A stretch of 64,000 nt of DNA. Origin: Planctomycetota bacterium. Its GTDB lineage: Bacteria; Planctomycetota; Phycisphaerae; Phycisphaerales; UBA1924. The notes beneath the pieces were generated by a model, which worked only from the letters and a program-made list of their open reading frames with translations, ran no database searches and was not told the DNA's origin. Within the stretch, counting starts at the first letter, position 1. Each line of letters begins with the position of its first letter. The DNA is taken from the NCBI GenBank assembly GCA_018242625.1, contig JAFEBO010000006.1, forward strand, positions 281,132 through 345,131, written 5' to 3'. The position numbers were made by a program, and so were the translations under genes. Below, in pieces: positions 35,221 to 44,711 of this stretch.

Positions 35221-37395
35221 ATGCCAGTCTCCATGCTCAAGTCACGTGTCGGCCGCTTTCTCGGCGGATTCGCCGTCGCCCTCTGCCTGATCGGCTTCGC
35301 GGAGCCGGCGGAAGCGGGAGCGAAACGCAAGCCGTCCGTACTCATCCTGCACACCGCGTGGTACGGGGGCGACACGCAGAGCCAGCTCGCCGCCACCGGA
35401 CTGTTCGGTGCCGTTGATCTCTGGAACGCCGCCGCTTCTGGTTCTGGCACCCCCACGGTTGCCCAGCTTCTTCCCTACGACGCTGTGCTCGTCGCCCCCG
35501 ACTATTCCGAGGTCTTCGCCGACAACGTCGCGCTCGGCAACAACCTCGCCGATTTCGTCGACGCCGGCGGCGGAGTCGTCTGCACTTCCCTCGCCATCAG
35601 CACGTTCTCGCCACCCGCCGGCCGCTGGGCGCCCAACTACCAGGTCATCACCCCCGGCGCCAATCCGATCTACCTCTCCCAGCAGACGCTCGACCTCAAC
35701 TCGATCACCGATTCCAACAACCTCCTCTTCGTGGGCGTCGGAAGTTTCAAGGGTGTTTCTTCGCCCCATGCCGCACAGACCACCGTGAACGCCGGCTCCA
35801 CCATCCTCGCGCGCTGGACCGGCGGGCATGTCCTCGCCGCCGCCTCCAACACCAGGGCCCGTGTCGATCTCAACATCTTTCCCCCTTCCAGCAACGTCGC
35901 CGGCGCCTTCTGGGACGCCTCCACCGACGGCACCAAACTCATCGCAAACTCGCTGCTGTCGGTGATTCGGCCGCGCATAGCGATCGTTGCAACCGCGCAG
36001 GACTGGATCCCCTACGAACCCATGGTGACGGCTCTTGGTAAGTCTGGCCAGTTCTCACGAATCGACCGCATCAACACGCGCGAAGTCACCCCGACGCTCG
36101 AGCAGCTGCTGGCGTACGACGCGATCCTGATCTTTTCGGAAGCTACTCCGAACAACCGCACCGCACTCGGCAACGTGCTTGCCGACTACGTCGATGCGGG
36201 GCGGGGCGTTGTGGCCGGCGCTCGTGGACTCTTTTTCAACCCGCTCAGCCCCAGCGGAAGATGGGAGAGCGAGTTCTATGCAATGTCCCAAAGCACCGCC
36301 TTTTTCAACGGCACATTTGCCCCATCTTTCGCCTCTCATCCCATCACGAGCGGAGTCACCAGCTTCTCTACTTCTTCAGCGGATCTGTATTCGCCTCGCT
36401 CCGACGCCTTCCCCATCGCGACCGTCAGCGGCGTTTTCGGAACGTGCACAGTTGTCCTTGGCTCAACCAGGCAGCCAAATCGGATCAATCTCGGCTGGTG
36501 GTTCGGCGGCAATCTGCCCCAAGGCATCAATCAGCTCCTCGTAAATTCCCTCCTGTACACCATCAAGCCCTACGTCGCCTGCTACGCCACCGCCTCCGGT
36601 CTGCCCCAAAGCGTCCGCGACAAGCTGCTCGCCACCAAACGCTTCAGTGGCGTGGCGGCGTACACCCTCGGCGTAAACGACGACGCAAATCTCTTCAAGC
36701 AGCACAGCGCCATCTTCTTCTGGAGCACCACCCTCGCGAATGAATCCATCGACAACTACCTCGGCAATACGTTCGCCGACTACGTCGACGCCGGCGGCGG
36801 CATCGTGCAGGGCATGCTCGGCCTGGGCACCGACGGGAGCACGCAATACACCCACCCCAAAGGTCGATGGACCGCGCAGGGCTACGACATCATCCCGCAG
36901 AACTCGTTCGGTCCGCTGATGACCGGGCAGAGCGGCCTGGGCGCGGTGCTCGAACCCTCGAATCCCCTGGCGACCTTCGTCCGCAAGTTCGACGGCGGAG
37001 CGATCAGCACCCGTCAATCGACCACACCATTGCTCCGCGGCCGAACCGTGCTGACGTGGGCCGACGGCAAAATGCTCGCCAGCGTTCACAACTTCCGCAA
37101 GTGCGTCGATCTCGGAATGGAGCCTCCGGCCAACTCCGTCGTGGGTGGCAACTGGGCCGACCGCACCGACGGCGCATGGCTGATGGCCAACGCGCTCGAG
37201 TACGCCGCGCGATACGCTCCCTGCCCGGGCGACTTCAACGGCGATGGACAGGTAGATGATGCCGACTTCGTCTTCTTCGCCGGCCGCTATGACTCGCTGA
37301 TTGACCCGCGCGGCGATCTGACCGGCGATGGCAGCACCGATGATGCTGATTTCGTCCGGTTCGCCATCAGCTACGACCGGCTCGTCTGCCCGTAA
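35221..37395 (+). CDS. Triple GATase1/ThuA-like repeat protein with short-form dockerin-like tag
   Basis: A 724-residue paralogue and the first of three in tandem on this strand. The start at 35221 has AAGGA about 8 bases upstream; the frame extends further up only through a TTG. Signal peptide about 1-32, then GAKRKPSVLILHT. Units start near residues 35, 255 and 455 and carry LADFVDAGGGVV, LADYVDAGRGVV and FADYVDAGGGIV. The short tag has NGDGQVDDADF, then DPRGDLTGDG, and ends LVCP. It is closest to the next gene (37440-39608), sharing the same phrases and lengths. Function unknown; I infer a surface role. Confidence 0.88.
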   Translation: MPVSMLKSRVGRFLGGFAVALCLIGFAEPAEAGAKRKPSVLILHTAWYGGDTQSQLAATGLFGAVDLWNAAASGSGTPTVAQLLPYDAVLVAPDYSEVFADNVALGNNLADFVDAGGGVVCTSLAISTFSPPAGRWAPNYQVITPGANPIYLSQQTLDLNSITDSNNLLFVGVGSFKGVSSPHAAQTTVNAGSTILARWTGGHVLAAASNTRARVDLNIFPPSSNVAGAFWDASTDGTKLIANSLLSVIRPRIAIVATAQDWIPYEPMVTALGKSGQFSRIDRINTREVTPTLEQLLAYDAILIFSEATPNNRTALGNVLADYVDAGRGVVAGARGLFFNPLSPSGRWESEFYAMSQSTAFFNGTFAPSFASHPITSGVTSFSTSSADLYSPRSDAFPIATVSGVFGTCTVVLGSTRQPNRINLGWWFGGNLPQGINQLLVNSLLYTIKPYVACYATASGLPQSVRDKLLATKRFSGVAAYTLGVNDDANLFKQHSAIFFWSTTLANESIDNYLGNTFADYVDAGGGIVQGMLGLGTDGSTQYTHPKGRWTAQGYDIIPQNSFGPLMTGQSGLGAVLEPSNPLATFVRKFDGGAISTRQSTTPLLRGRTVLTWADGKMLASVHNFRKCVDLGMEPPANSVVGGNWADRTDGAWLMANALEYAARYAPCPGDFNGDGQVDDADFVFFAGRYDSLIDPRGDLTGDGSTDDADFVRFAISYDRLVCP

Positions 37396-37439
37396 CTTCT
37401 CGAACTTATCGTGTTTGTCACAAGCTTGGGGAGAACAGC

Positions 37440-39608
37440 ATGTTCAATTTCATTGCCGAGATCTCAACGCTTATCCGCGCGACAGTGTGGCTTACCTGCC
37501 TTGTCCCACTCATCGGGTTCGTTCAGCCCACCGAAGCGGGAAGTAAGCGCAAGCCCTCGGTGCTCATTCTGCACACGAGCACCTCAGCTCTCGACACCCA
37601 GGCCAAACTTGCGGCCACCGGCCTCTTCGGCGCGGTTGATCTCTTCAATGCCGCGGCGTCTGAGTCGGCCACGCCGTCGCTCGCGCAACTTCTTCCTTAC
37701 GACGCCGTGCTCGTGAGCCCGGACTATGCCGAGCCCTTCGCCGACAACGTGGCGCTCGGCAACAATCTCGCCGATTACGTCGATGCGGGCGGCGGCGTCG
37801 TCTGCAACGCCCTGGCGACGTGCACCTTCTCTCAGCCCGCCGGCCGCTGGGCACCAAACTATCAGGTGATCACTCCGGGTGCAGCCCCGATCTACTTCTC
37901 CCCGCAGTCCATCGACTTCGCGTCGGTCAGCGATCCCAACAACCAGCTCCTGATCGGCGTTGGCAGTTTCAGCTGCGGCGCGGCACCCCGAGCCGCACAG
38001 ACCGCCGTCTCGGCCGGCTCAACGGTGATTGCGCGCTGGACCAACGGCGGCCACGTGCTCGCCGCCATGTCGAATTCACTCGCTCGTGTGGACCTCAATA
38101 TCTACGCGCCCTCGGCCGACATCGGGCTTGGGTTCTGGAACCCTTCCACGGACGGCACCAAGCTCATCGCGAACTCCCTGCTCGCGGTCATGAGGCCTCG
38201 CGTCGCATTGGTGGCCTCCGTCGTTTCCTCCAATCTTTTCAGCCAAATTCGGCAGAATCTCCGCCAGTATGCGCCGCTTGGAATCATGGACAGTTTCAAC
38301 ACCCGCGACCTGACGCCGACGCTTGATCAACTTTCACGCTATGACACCCTGCTGCTCTGGTCAGATGCCGGGCCGTTGGACTACATCGCACTCGGCAACG
38401 TTCTCGCGGACTACGTCGACCGAGGGGGCGGCGTGGTGATGGATTCCAACATGCTCGGCTCATTCACTTCGCTCGGCGGGAGGTGGCAATCCGGAAACTA
38501 CGGCCTCGCGACTTCCGCCACCGGGACTTTGGCGCAGTGCGTTGCTGTGTATCCCGAACATCCCATTACCCAGAATCTGACCTTCACGGCGCCGCAAACG
38601 AACCAACTGACACCATCGCCGGGCGCTTATGCCGTGGCGACCCATGTTGTTTCCGGACAGACCCGTCCCACCATACTCGCCTCCAGTCGCTTTCCGAATC
38701 AGGTGGTGATCGGCTACTACGTCGGTACCTCCGCGGAATCACTTTCGCGCATGATTGCAAACGCGCTTATCTACGCGGCCAAACCTTACATCGCCTGCGT
38801 CACGACCAGTCCGGGATTCGGCGAGGCGGCAGATGTCCGGGCCAAGCTCATTGCCACCAAACGCTTCAGCGGTGTTGAGCTCGTTCTGGCCGATTCCTCA
38901 CACGTATATTCGTCCGAAGTCGTGAAACCATTTTCGGGTCTTCTCTTCTGGGGAACCGCCCTGGTCGGCGAGGCGAGGGAAACCGAGATCGGAAATCTGC
39001 TCGCAGACTATGTCGACGCTGGCGGCGGCGCAGTCGTGGCCGGGGACAGCCTTGTAACGGATGGTGTCCGCCCGCGCGGCCGCTGGATTTCCCAGGGGTA
39101 TGACATCACGCCCGATGCCTCGCTTCCGTTGAGAATCACCACACCCGCCACGCTCGGGGCCGCGCTCGAAGCCAACCATCCCGTCAACGGGTTCGTGCGC
39201 AAGTTCGAGGGCAATTCCACCGGCCGTCAGGCGATGACGCCGCTGCTCCGTGGGCGAACGCTCCTCCAGTGGTCCGATGGAACAGCGCTCGCGAGCGAGC
39301 ACAACTTCCGTCGGCGCATCGATGTGAACGTCTATCCGCCTTCGGATTCCGCGATCGGCGGACTCTGGAATCACCGCACGGACGGCACCTGGCTCATGGC
39401 CAACGCGCTCGAGTACGCCGTGCGACACGCTCCGTGTCCCGGCGACTTCAACGGCGACGGCCAGGTGGACGATGCCGATTTCTCGCGGTTCATCGCGGCG
39501 TACGACACACTCGTCGATCCCCGCGGCGACCTGACCGGAGACGGCAATACCGAAGACGCCGACTTCACGCAGTTCGTCACGAGCTACAACCGGCTGGTGT
39601 GTCCGTGA
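37440..39608 (+). CDS. Triple GATase1/ThuA-like repeat protein with short-form dockerin-like tag
   Basis: A 722-residue paralogue starting 44 bases after its twin's stop, so the two may be co-transcribed. GGGGAGA lies 6 bases before the ATG at 37440. Signal peptide about 1-32, with the mature start GSKRKPSVLILHTS. Unit 1 is strikingly similar to that of the upstream gene (FADNVALGNNLAD, GRWAPNYQVITPGA), and the later units diverge more. The short tag contains TEDADF in the second loop, where Asp is normal at the Glu position. No catalytic Cys is evident in the GATase-like units. Role unknown. Confidence 0.88.
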   Translation: MFNFIAEISTLIRATVWLTCLVPLIGFVQPTEAGSKRKPSVLILHTSTSALDTQAKLAATGLFGAVDLFNAAASESATPSLAQLLPYDAVLVSPDYAEPFADNVALGNNLADYVDAGGGVVCNALATCTFSQPAGRWAPNYQVITPGAAPIYFSPQSIDFASVSDPNNQLLIGVGSFSCGAAPRAAQTAVSAGSTVIARWTNGGHVLAAMSNSLARVDLNIYAPSADIGLGFWNPSTDGTKLIANSLLAVMRPRVALVASVVSSNLFSQIRQNLRQYAPLGIMDSFNTRDLTPTLDQLSRYDTLLLWSDAGPLDYIALGNVLADYVDRGGGVVMDSNMLGSFTSLGGRWQSGNYGLATSATGTLAQCVAVYPEHPITQNLTFTAPQTNQLTPSPGAYAVATHVVSGQTRPTILASSRFPNQVVIGYYVGTSAESLSRMIANALIYAAKPYIACVTTSPGFGEAADVRAKLIATKRFSGVELVLADSSHVYSSEVVKPFSGLLFWGTALVGEARETEIGNLLADYVDAGGGAVVAGDSLVTDGVRPRGRWISQGYDITPDASLPLRITTPATLGAALEANHPVNGFVRKFEGNSTGRQAMTPLLRGRTLLQWSDGTALASEHNFRRRIDVNVYPPSDSAIGGLWNHRTDGTWLMANALEYAVRHAPCPGDFNGDGQVDDADFSRFIAAYDTLVDPRGDLTGDGNTEDADFTQFVTSYNRLVCP

Positions 39609-39800
39609 AGAAAGAAGACCCCGCCTCCGTCAACCCCGAGTTCGGCTGGGCCGCCCGACCAACTCCCAGAAATCATCGCGCGGACCCCCGATATTTGACG
39701 ATAAGACTTGTAGCCAGCCGAGCTTGCGGTTAGTGTTGTTGGGGTGGGGGAGCATGCCGCATGCCGCGGCGTGTTCTTTTGAATTCCGGGATGCTCCGCC

Positions 39801-41960
39801 ATGTCGATTGCTTTGTTGCGTCGGTGCTTCATATCCATGTCGCTGGTTGTCGTCTGCGCGTTTGCCCATGCTGGCGCGAAGCGGTTGCCCAAAGTCGCAG
39901 TGGTCAGCTCCGAGGCCAACGCGGCATTTATCGCAGACGTGGTGGCGAAGATCTCGTCTTCCAACGCCTTCAGCGCCGTCGACAGCCTCGACGCCCGCTT
40001 GAGCACTCCGTCGCTCAACACGCTGCTGAAATACGACGCCGTGCTTGTCTACAGCAGCACTTCGATGCTGGATCCGGCCACGCTGGGCAATCGACTCGCC
40101 GACTATGTCGATGGGGGGGGCGGCGTGGTGTCGATGGCCCTGACCAACTCCTCGGTGCCCCTCGCCGGGCGATGGACCTCGGGATATCTGATCATTGATC
40201 CCACGGGCGAGGCTCATCCCAACGTGTCGCTCGGCACAGTCGCCATCCAGACGCATCCCATCATGATCGGTGTGACCGCCCTCGCGGCGACGCAGGCGTT
40301 TCAGAGCACCGGCGCGCTGGTGGCCGGCTCGACGCTGGTGGCCTCATGGTCCAATGGCGCCCCCCTTGTCGCCACGAGCACGCTGCCCGGGCGGGCCGAT
40401 CTGAATTTCTATCCCCCTTCGAACGCTGTCAATTCCGCGTACTGGAAGACTTCGGGAGACGGGGTCAAGCTGATGGTCAACGCTCTCCTTTACACCATGC
40501 GCCCGCGCGTGATTATCCTCGGGGCGGTGATCACGTACGCGGGCACGGATTCGAACACCGACGTGAAGAGAAAGATCGCCGGCACGGGAAAGATCGGAAT
40601 CATCGACACGATGAAGGTGTATAACGCGACCCCGACGCTCAGCAAACTCCAGGGGTACGACGCTGCTCTTCTCTACTCCGATAGAGACCTCGAGAACCCG
40701 GAGGCGATGGGCAACGTTCTCGCGGATTACGTCGATGCCGGTGGCGGCGTCGTCTGCGCCGGGAGCTCCGCGTACAACGTCAATCCCTACTCACATCCCC
40801 AGGGTCGTTGGCCCGGCACCTATCAACTCATGGTGGGAGGCCCCGGCACCAACTATGGCGCGGAAGTGCTGGGCAATGTTCCGTCGATTCCTCACCCGGC
40901 AACGGCCGGGGTCGTGAGCTTCTACGGGGGGACGAGCTCGGCCCGTCCGACTTCCAAAGCGCTCTACCCCGGCGCCGTGACGGTCGCCACGTGGGATGAC
41001 GCCACGCCCCTGGTCGTTTCGTCGACCAAATTCTTCAACCGTATAGATCTGGGCTTCTTCCCTCCGTCGAGCGACGTTTCTCCCGACTTCTGGGATCCCT
41101 TTACAAACGGCGACGAACTCATGGCCAACGCGCTCGTCTGTGTCTCCAAGCCGTTCGTGACGTGCATCGCGGCGGACGGCGCGAGCCAGATGTCAGACGT
41201 CGTCACCAGGCTCGTCGCATCCCGGCGTTTCAGCGGTGTTTATTCCTACACCGCCACGAACGCAACGCCCGCCGCGTCTCTCCTGCAGTATTTCGGCGCC
41301 GCGTTGACGTGGTCGAACTCCCCGTACGCCGATCCGACCGCGATGGGCGGCGTGCTTGCCGACTTTGTTGACGCGGGCGGCGGCATCGTGACCGCGCTGT
41401 TCGCGAATACCACGGTGAGCCCTCTCGAAGGCCGATGGATCACCGGCGGGTACGAGATCACCCCTTCGCCGATGCCCGGTTACCTGAACTCGGGCACGCA
41501 GTCGCTCGGAACGATCGTCGAACCCGACCATCCCATTGCTGCCTTTGTACGCAGGTTTGATGGCAATACCAAGAGCTATCGGCAGGACACCGTGCCGACT
41601 CTGCGCGGTCGCACAATCATGCGATGGAGCGACGGCAAGATGCTCACAAGCGTGCACAGCTTCATGAAGCGCGCCGACCTTGGCTACTGGCCCGTCTCGA
41701 GTGGATCGTCCAGCAACTGGAACCAGCGCACCGACGGAACGTGGATCACCGCCAACGCGCTCGAGTACGTGGTGCGATCTTCACCCTGCCCGGGCGACCT
41801 CAACGGCGACGGGGCCGTCGACGACAGCGACTTCGTCCTCTTCGCCGGGTACTACGACGCGCTTCTCGATCCGCGCGGCGACCTCACGGGCGACGGATTC
41901 ACCGACGACTCCGACTTCGTGCAGTTCGCCGCCAGCTACGACCGGCTGGTGTGTCCGTGA
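39801..41960 (+). CDS. Triple GATase1/ThuA-like repeat protein with short-form dockerin-like tag
   Basis: A 719-residue paralogue, third in the plus-strand tandem, 192 bases after the previous stop. The ATG at 39801 has a modest GGGA upstream. Signal peptide about 1-24. The mature start GAKRLPKVAVVSSE is more divergent than in its neighbours, and unit 1 has LADYVDGGGGVV. The short tag (NGDGAVDDSDF, then DPRGDLTGDGFTDD) ends RLVCP. Intergenic DNA before it shows no terminator. It completes a set of three here that mirrors three relatives on the minus strand at 13-27 kb. Confidence 0.88.
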   Translation: MSIALLRRCFISMSLVVVCAFAHAGAKRLPKVAVVSSEANAAFIADVVAKISSSNAFSAVDSLDARLSTPSLNTLLKYDAVLVYSSTSMLDPATLGNRLADYVDGGGGVVSMALTNSSVPLAGRWTSGYLIIDPTGEAHPNVSLGTVAIQTHPIMIGVTALAATQAFQSTGALVAGSTLVASWSNGAPLVATSTLPGRADLNFYPPSNAVNSAYWKTSGDGVKLMVNALLYTMRPRVIILGAVITYAGTDSNTDVKRKIAGTGKIGIIDTMKVYNATPTLSKLQGYDAALLYSDRDLENPEAMGNVLADYVDAGGGVVCAGSSAYNVNPYSHPQGRWPGTYQLMVGGPGTNYGAEVLGNVPSIPHPATAGVVSFYGGTSSARPTSKALYPGAVTVATWDDATPLVVSSTKFFNRIDLGFFPPSSDVSPDFWDPFTNGDELMANALVCVSKPFVTCIAADGASQMSDVVTRLVASRRFSGVYSYTATNATPAASLLQYFGAALTWSNSPYADPTAMGGVLADFVDAGGGIVTALFANTTVSPLEGRWITGGYEITPSPMPGYLNSGTQSLGTIVEPDHPIAAFVRRFDGNTKSYRQDTVPTLRGRTIMRWSDGKMLTSVHSFMKRADLGYWPVSSGSSSNWNQRTDGTWITANALEYVVRSSPCPGDLNGDGAVDDSDFVLFAGYYDALLDPRGDLTGDGFTDDSDFVQFAASYDRLVCP

Positions 41961-42033
41961 AGAAAGACGAACGCATCCCGCATTCCAGCGAAAAAGGATT
42001 GTTTGGGGAACAACACGCTGTAGGCTGATGGTC

Positions 42034-42813
42034 ATGAGGACACATCTTGCCGCACTGCCCGTTGCCCTCGCGCTGGTCGTGCTGACAGGATCGGACGTGC
42101 GGGCGCAACCGATCCTGATCGACTTTGAACAGGTGCCCGGAATGAGCAATGCTCCGGGCGCCACGATCCCGGAGCAATCGCGGCTGTCCGACGCGTACCT
42201 CACCAGTCATGGGGTCCGCTTCTCGTCGGGCTCTCCGTTCGTCGCGGTCGTGGTCCACGGGGGCAGCACGCCCAGCGGCACGCAGATCATCGGCGGGTCG
42301 ACACCCGAAGGGCGGCTGACCTACCAGAACACATTCCCGATCGTCGCGGAGTTTTTCGACGCGACCGGCGTGGTGCCGTACGCCGTCTCCACCGTCTCGA
42401 TCATGGGCGATCTCTCCTGCATCTCCGGGACCAAGACCCTCGAGGCGTTCGATGTCCACGGCACGATGCTCGGATCCGTGCAGCAGCCCGATTGCAATTT
42501 CGCCCCGATGGTTATCAATGCCGCCGGCATCCATCGCGTGCGCATGTACTCTCAGAGCGCGACCGTGGGATTCGACGACCTGCGATTTGATACTCCGGCT
42601 CCAATAGTGGCGGGGTGCCTGGGCGATCTGAACAATGACGGGCAGGTCGATGACTCCGACTTTGTGGTCTTCGTCTACGCGTACAACATCCTCGACTGCG
42701 CCGACCCGACGATGCCGGCGGGATGCCCGGCGGATCTGAACAGTGATCACGTCGTGGACGATGCGGATTTCTCAAAGTTCGTCGTGGCTTACGACGCACT
42801 CATTTGTCCTTAA
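42034..42813 (+). CDS. Small dockerin-tagged secreted protein of unknown function
   Basis: A 259-residue protein. Two in-frame ATGs (42028 and 42034) are possible; 42034 gives a standard signal peptide (about 1-25). The domain at about 26-190 contains DFEQVPGMSNAPG and GIHRVRMYSQSATVGFDDLRF. This pattern of a DFE start and a closing FDDLRF is common in exported planctomycete proteins that usually carry PEP-CTERM tails, and suggests a jelly-roll beta sandwich. Here the tail is the long-form tag. Its second loop is weakened (NSDHVVDDADF). Ends LICP. No enzyme motif seen. Confidence 0.83.
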   Translation: MRTHLAALPVALALVVLTGSDVRAQPILIDFEQVPGMSNAPGATIPEQSRLSDAYLTSHGVRFSSGSPFVAVVVHGGSTPSGTQIIGGSTPEGRLTYQNTFPIVAEFFDATGVVPYAVSTVSIMGDLSCISGTKTLEAFDVHGTMLGSVQQPDCNFAPMVINAAGIHRVRMYSQSATVGFDDLRFDTPAPIVAGCLGDLNNDGQVDDSDFVVFVYAYNILDCADPTMPAGCPADLNSDHVVDDADFSKFVVAYDALICP

Positions 42814-42914
42814 CCGAGTCGTGGCGCGCCCCCCACGGACGGAGGAAAATCCCATTGCATTTCGACCTCGCGCTGATACGCTCGCTTCGGGGTGGTTTTC
42901 AGGAGATCGATGCG

Positions 42915-44576
42915 ATGAAATCGTTGAGCCGGAATGCGGTTAAGGCGGTAAAGACGTTCGGCCTGCCGACGGCGCTTGCGCTTGGGGCCGGGATCTACCC
43001 GCCGGCGATCGGGGCGACGCTGCCCGCCGGCTTTGCAGAAACCAAGATCGGCACGGTCAGCAACGGCACGGCGATGGACTTTTCGCCGGATGGAAAGCTG
43101 TACGCCCTGGAACAGACCGGGACGATGAAGGTCTTCTCGGGCAGCGGGGTTACGTGGACGCAGGTTGCTCCGAGCGGAAATTTCTTCAGCCCGAGCCCCC
43201 TCACCGTGACATCTTCGGGCGAGCGGGGGCTGCTGGGCATCGCGTTCGATCCTAACTACGCGAGCAATCGCTATCTCTACTGCTACTACACCGCCACGAC
43301 TCCGGCGGCGCACAACCGCATCAGCCGATTCACGGCCAGCACCGACGGCACGCAGGTCGTCGCGGGGAGCGAGACCGTGCTCATGGACCTCGACAACCTG
43401 AGCACCGCCACCAACCACAACGGCGGGGCGATCCACTTCGGGCCAGACGGCAAGCTCTATGTCGCGGTCGGCGAGAATGCCAATGGCGCGAACGCGCAAT
43501 CGCTCGCCAACCGTCTGGGCAAGATGTTGCGGCTCAACCCTGATCCGGCGAACCCGATCCCGTCCGACAACCCGGGCAGCTTTCCAAACATCGCGGGTAC
43601 TACGAGCGGCAACAACAGGGTGATCTGGGCGGTGGGACTGCGCAATCCATTTACGTTTGCGTTCCAGCCCGGCACGGGACGGATGTACATCAACGACGTC
43701 GGCGAGAACAGCTGGGAAGAAATCAACTTGGGCGCGGCGGGCGCGAACTACGGGTGGCGCACGGTCGAAGGACCAAGCCCGGCGAATGTGGCGGGCATGA
43801 CGTATCCATTCCTCGGGTACAGCCACACGACCGCGTCGCTGGGATTCCCGACGCCGGGTTTTACCGGCAACGTGATCGTGGGGGGCACCTTCTACAACCC
43901 GGCCAGCTACACCTTCCCGGCGGACCACGTCAACGACTACTTCTTCGGCGACGAGGGGGCCAACTGGATCCGGAGGTATGACTACACGTCGAACTCGGTC
44001 GCCGACTTCGCGACCAATACGGGCGGAGCGTCCGACCTCAAGGCGGGCCCCGACGGATGTCTGTACTACCTGTCCCGCGGCGGCGGGGGCGTCTACCGGG
44101 TTCGCTGCACGCTCGCCATCGCGCCGTACGTCGTCACGCAGCCCACGCCGAAGCGGTCGGCGGCCGGGTGTGGCCCGGTGACTTTTTCGGTGGTTGCGGG
44201 GGGCAACGGCACGCTCCAGTATCAGTGGCAGAAAAACAGTGTCGATATCGCGGGCGCAAACGGCCCCAGCTACACGGTCTCCTCACCGACCAACGCCGAC
44301 AACGGAGCGGCGTACCGCGTGATCGTGTCGAACGGCACGCCGCCGAATGCGACGAGCAGCGCCGGCACGCTCACTCTCTGCCGCGGCGACCTGACATGCG
44401 ACGGAGAAGTTGACGATTTGGACTTTGTTGTCTTCGCCGGCGCGTACGACATTCTGGATTGCACCGACCCGTCGATGCCCTCCGGCTGTGCGTCCGATCT
44501 CAACGCCGACGGCCTCGTCGACGACGCGGATTTCTCGATCTTCGCGGTGGCTTACGACACACTAGCCTGCCCCTGA
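42915..44576 (+). CDS. PQQ-dependent sugar dehydrogenase-like protein with Ig-like domain and dockerin-like tag
   Basis: A 553-residue secreted protein. AGGAG lies 9 bases before the ATG at 42915, and the signal peptide is about 1-34. Residues about 38-430 match the soluble glucose/sorbosone dehydrogenase family, a six-bladed propeller that oxidises sugars with the cofactor PQQ. Visible motifs are GERGLLGIAFDPNY (102-115), NHNGGAIHFGPDGKLY (167-182, with the likely catalytic His168), LRNPFTFAFQP, and DVGENSWEEIN. An Ig-like segment with YQWQKN follows, then the long-form tag (LTCDGEVDDLDF, MPSGC, ends LACP). Substrate not predictable from sequence alone. Confidence 0.92.
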   Translation: MKSLSRNAVKAVKTFGLPTALALGAGIYPPAIGATLPAGFAETKIGTVSNGTAMDFSPDGKLYALEQTGTMKVFSGSGVTWTQVAPSGNFFSPSPLTVTSSGERGLLGIAFDPNYASNRYLYCYYTATTPAAHNRISRFTASTDGTQVVAGSETVLMDLDNLSTATNHNGGAIHFGPDGKLYVAVGENANGANAQSLANRLGKMLRLNPDPANPIPSDNPGSFPNIAGTTSGNNRVIWAVGLRNPFTFAFQPGTGRMYINDVGENSWEEINLGAAGANYGWRTVEGPSPANVAGMTYPFLGYSHTTASLGFPTPGFTGNVIVGGTFYNPASYTFPADHVNDYFFGDEGANWIRRYDYTSNSVADFATNTGGASDLKAGPDGCLYYLSRGGGGVYRVRCTLAIAPYVVTQPTPKRSAAGCGPVTFSVVAGGNGTLQYQWQKNSVDIAGANGPSYTVSSPTNADNGAAYRVIVSNGTPPNATSSAGTLTLCRGDLTCDGEVDDLDFVVFAGAYDILDCTDPSMPSGCASDLNADGLVDDADFSIFAVAYDTLACP

Positions 44577-44711
44577 TCCGGCGTTCTCTTGCTCGTTTTC
44601 GGGGCGGCAGAGAACGCGCCCGCGATCGACCGACAATCTCGAGGGATTGTGCTTGGGAATGAGGGGGGCGGCCGGTTACGATCGGCTCGTTCAACAGGGA
44701 GCAGATGTTTC

